Positions 60,338 through 64,000 of a stretch of DNA of 64,000 nt are shown here, one piece after another. Where the stretch lies: the NCBI RefSeq assembly GCF_949987515.2, contig NW_027192658.1, positions 2,418,001 to 2,482,000 of the forward strand, written 5' to 3'. Position numbers and translations under genes: made by a program. Position 1 is the stretch's first letter. Each line of letters begins with the position of its first letter. The notes below the pieces were generated by a model that did not search any database, had not been told where the DNA came from, and saw only the letters and a list, made by a program, of their open reading frames with translations. The DNA is from Delphinus delphis (lineage: Eukaryota; Chordata; Mammalia; Artiodactyla; Delphinidae).

Positions 60338-61918
60338 TTGGCCAAAAAGGGCGTATGCGTTTTTTCCTGAATATATTCAGGAATAAAACGCATACGCCCT
60401 TTTTGGCCAACCAAGCAAACTTGCAAAGGAAATCTGCACTACAATGAAGTCTCACTTCTCCCCGGTCAAAAGGGCCATCTGAAAAAAGTGTAAAATCCAG
60501 AAAGGCAGGACAGGCCATGGAGAACTGGGAGCCTTGTTATGCTGATGGGCGGGATGTAAATTGCCAACAGACACTTGGGAGAAGTGTATGGTGTTTCCTG
60601 AAACATCTAAAAAACAAAGCAACAGAGCCTAGGGCACTTCCACTTATGGTCCTATAGCTTAGGGAAATTAAAATCAAAAAGACACAGCCACCCCAAAGTT
60701 TGGAACGGCTCTGTTTACAAGAACCTCGTTTACAGTACAAGTTCAACATCGCAGAAAGTGAAAAATGGATAAAGAAGTTGTGGTATTCACTTACAAAGCA
60801 ATATCACTCAGCAATGAAATCTATGTCATCAGGCCTTTAGCAGCACAATGAGTGGATTCAGGTATGATGATTCTAACTGAAATAAGTCACACAGAAAAAG
60901 AAACATCATAAGATATCAGTAATACACGGAATGGAAACTTGGCTACACAGGAACTGAATTACAGAACAGAACAGGGTCTCAAATTTAGAAAACCAACTTA
61001 TGCTTGCTTAAGGGTAAAGGTGAGTTGGGGTGCTGCATAAAACCAGAGATTGAAATGAGCACAGATAAAGTTCCTTAAGCCAAATATGGAATAGACAAGA
61101 GCTACTCCTTGCTCAACGAAATGGACTCAACACCGCATATTAAACGCCTAAGAATGTACCTGACTAGTAAGTATCTTAAAACCTATGGATTGCTATGTCT
61201 CCGAAAGAGAATCAAGCATGTGTACAGGGGCATAAACGCAGCAGTGATAGGATTGGAGAGGTTCGGTGAGCAAATGAAGACCCTTTGAAGTCATATTGCA
61301 TGGTACCCATTCCACGGGTTTCACCTACCCAGGTTTAAGGTATTCTTCCTTCAGCTAAAACATGCATGTGGAACCCAGAGTATGATCAACCATGTGATCG
61401 GGAGACGTGTTCAAATATTTCTCAGTTTTCGTACCCTGGTACTTGGGTGCAACATTCCAGACGCTTTACTAACACTCTCCCGACTTGGAGAGTCAGCGCC
61501 TTTAACCTCCTGTTTGGCCCAGTTTGCAATTTCTGCGGAAGATGAACAGGAATAGCGAGAACCAATGAGAGACTAGCTGGAGGTGTCTGAACAGGCAAAT
61601 TTGACTCTCATTTCCCACCAGGAAGAGGAATTAACCAAAGGCTCAGCGTGCCGTGCCGGAACCAGATTAGGGCCTGAAGCCATCCTGCGGTGTTGCGGCC
61701 ATGTCACAAGAAGGCGAGTTGAAGAAAGGAGCTCAGGGGCTCTGTAATTCACAAACCTGCAGAGTTATAAATGACAGCTATCGTCCAAAAATAGACTGAA
61801 GTAAGGCTGCCAAGAGGACTTGAAAGCGGGGCAGAATTGCAGGAAACCGATTTCAGGAGGTAGACTGGAATTGCATTGAAAGCATAGGAAAAGAGGCAGA
61901 ACGTCCACAATGATGCAC
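60338..61918. repeat. Satellite unit D (1,581 bp)
   Basis: Palindrome is 73 bp: one extra base in the right arm (caggaataaaacgc). Private aggcctttagc, caaatatttctc and acttgggtgc. Confidence 0.9.
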
Positions 61919-63498
61919 TTGGCCAAAAAGGGCGTATGCGTTTTTTCCTGAATATATTCAGGAAAAAACGCATACGCCCTTTTTGGCCAACCAAGCAAAC
62001 TTGCAAAGGAAATCTGCACTACAATGAAGTCTCACTTCCCCCCGGTCAAAAGGGCCATCTGAAAAAAGTGTAAAATCCAGAAAGGCAGGACAGGCCATGG
62101 AGAACTGGGAGCCTTGTTATGCTGATGGGCGGGATGTAAATTGTCAACAACCACTCCGGAGAAGTGTATGGTGTTTCCTGAAACATCTAAAAAACAAAGC
62201 AACAGAGCCTAGGGCACTTCCACTTATGGTCCTATAGCTTAGGGAAATTAAAATCAAAAAGACACAGCCACCCCAAATTTTGGGACGCCTCCGTTTACAA
62301 GAACCTCGTTTACCGTACAAGTTCAATATCACAGAAAGTGAAAAATGGATAAAGAACTTGTGGTACTTACGTACAATGCAGTATCACTCAGCAATGAAAT
62401 CTATGTCATCAGGCCCGTAGCAGCATCATGAGTGGATTCAGGTACGATGATTCTAACTGAAATAAGTCACACAGAAAAAGAAACATCATAAGATATCACT
62501 AATACACGGAATGTAAACTTGGCTACACAGAAACTGCATTCCAAAACAGAACAGGGTCTCAAATTTAGAAAACCAACTTATGCTTGCTTAAGGGTAAAGG
62601 TGAGTTGGGGTGCTGCATAAAACCAGAGATTGAAATGAGCACAGATAAAGTTCTTTAAGCCAAATATGGAATAGACAAGAGCTACTCCTTGCTCAACGAA
62701 ATGGACTCAACACCCCATATTAAACGCCTAAGAATGTACCTGACTAGTAAGTATCTTAAAACCTATGGATTGCTATGTCTCCAAAAGAGAATCAAGCGTG
62801 TGTACAGGGGCATAAACGCAGCAGTGATAGGATTGGAGAGGTTCGGTGAGCAAATGAAGACCCTTTGAAGTCATATTGCACGGTACCCATTCCACGGGTC
62901 TCAACTCTCCAGGTTTAAGGTATTCTTCCTTCAGCTAAAACATGCATGTGGAACCCAGAGTATGATCAACCATGTGAACGGGAGACGTGTTCAAATATGT
63001 CTCAGTTTTCCTACCCTGGTACTCGGGTGCAACATTCCAGACGCTTTACTAACACTCTCCCGACTTGGAGAGTCAGTCCCTTTAACCTCCTGTTTGGCCC
63101 AGTTTGCAATTTCTGCGGAAGATGAACAGGAATAGCGAGAACCAATGAGAGGCTAGCTGGAGGTGTCTGGACGGGCAAATTTAACTCTCATTTCCCACCA
63201 GGAAGAGGAATTAACCAAAGGCTCAGCATGCCGGGCCGGAACCAGATTAGGTCCTGAAGCCATCCTGCGGTGTTGCGGCCAGGTCACAAGAAAGCGAGTT
63301 GAAGAAAGGAGCTCAGGGGCACTGTAATTCACAAACCTGCAGAGTTATAAATGACAGCTATCGTCCAAAAATAGACTGAAGTAAGGCTGCCAAGAGGACT
63401 TGAAAGCGGAGCAGAATTGCAGGAAACCGATTTCAGGAGGTAGACTGGAATTGCATTGAAAGCATAGGAAAAGAGGCAGAACGTCCACAATGATGCAC
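61919..63498. repeat. Satellite unit E (1,580 bp)
   Basis: Palindrome perfect. aagcaaacttgc after it; private attgtcaacaacc, cagcatcatgag, gttctttaagcc and gcacggtaccc. Confidence 0.9.
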
Positions 63499-64000
63499 TT
63501 GGCCAAAAAGGGCGTATGCGTTTTTTCCTCAGGAAAAAACGCATACACCCTTTTTGGCCAACCAAGCAAGCTTGCAAAGGAAATCTGCACTACAATGAAG
63601 TCTCACTTCCCCCCGGTCAAAAGGGCCATCTGAAAAAAGTGTAAAATCCAGAAAGGCAGGACAGGCCATGGAGAACTGGGAGCCTTGTTATGCTGATGGG
63701 CGGGATGTAAATTGCCAACAGACACTCGGGAGAAGTGTATGGTGTTTCCTGAAACATCTAAAAAACAAAGCAACAGAGCCTAGGGCACTTCCACTTATGG
63801 TCCTATAGCTTAAGGAAATTAAAATCAAAAAGACACAGCCACCCCAAAGTTTGGGACGCCTCCGTTTACAAGAACCTCGTTTACCGTACAAGTTCAATAT
63901 CACAGAAAGAGAAAAATGGATAAAGAACTTGTGGTACTTACGTACAATGAAGTATCACTCAGCAATGAAATCTATGTCATCAGGCCCGTAGCAGCATAAT
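63499..64000. repeat. Satellite unit F (partial, window edge)
   Basis: Palindrome 63499-63561 is only 63 bp. The central CCTGAATATATTCAGG is reduced to CCTCAGG, a loss of 9 bp at the exact centre, and the right arm reads catacaccc. Confidence 0.9.

Larger units (their letters stand above)
58660..64000. repeat. Satellite array 2, 1,580-bp delphinid-type units
   Basis: Palindromes start at 58760, 60338, 61919 and 63499. Same orientation and sequence type as array 1, continuing past the window. It starts inside a unit, where diverged unit B abruptly becomes homogeneous at about 58660-58740. Confidence 0.92.

Overview
The window is mammalian heterochromatic satellite DNA, most likely from a delphinid whale or dolphin. 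I find no intact cellular protein-coding gene, rRNA, tRNA, CRISPR array or bacterial feature. About 59 of 64 kb is one family of tandem repeats. The repeat unit is 1,579-1,580 bp through most of the window and about 1,740-1,750 bp in a short diverged stretch. From memory, these lengths match the 'common cetacean DNA satellite' described by Arnason and colleagues: about 1,580 bp (1,579 bp in killer whale) in delphinids and about 1,750 bp in other cetaceans.

Layout: (1) 1 to about 49,515: array 1, holding one partial unit, 30 complete units and a final truncated unit, all in the same orientation. (2) About 49,516-54,655: an interruption made of a 5'-truncated L1 3' end, GC-rich DNA of unknown origin, a short 74-bp duplication, a broken gammaretrovirus-like pol remnant followed by LTR-like sequence, AT-rich unknown DNA and a second L1 3' UTR scrap. 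(3) About 54,655-58,660: strongly diverged, older-looking satellite units spaced 1,740-1,750 bp. (4) About 58,660-64,000: array 2, again the homogeneous 1,580-bp type, running off the end of the window.

Unit anatomy, phased on the palindrome: a 72-bp perfect palindrome whose ends resemble mariner terminal inverted repeats; then about 830 bp derived from the 3' end of a cetartiodactyl L1 (end of ORF2 plus 3' UTR, + orientation); then about 670 bp that I cannot assign. The diverged units carry about 165-170 bp, including the L1 3' terminus, that is missing from every 1,580-bp unit. That one deletion accounts for the length difference between the two satellite types.

The array shows layered higher-order structure. 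There is an adjacent two-unit duplication (about 752-7,068), two separate adjacent three-unit duplications (about 10,440-19,917 and about 24,066-33,545), a nine-unit-offset copy of about 4.35 kb, and a hybrid unit at about 25.6 kb that records an unequal crossover. Many short minus-strand reading frames recur in each unit. They overlap in two frames across the most conserved DNA and are not treated as genes.
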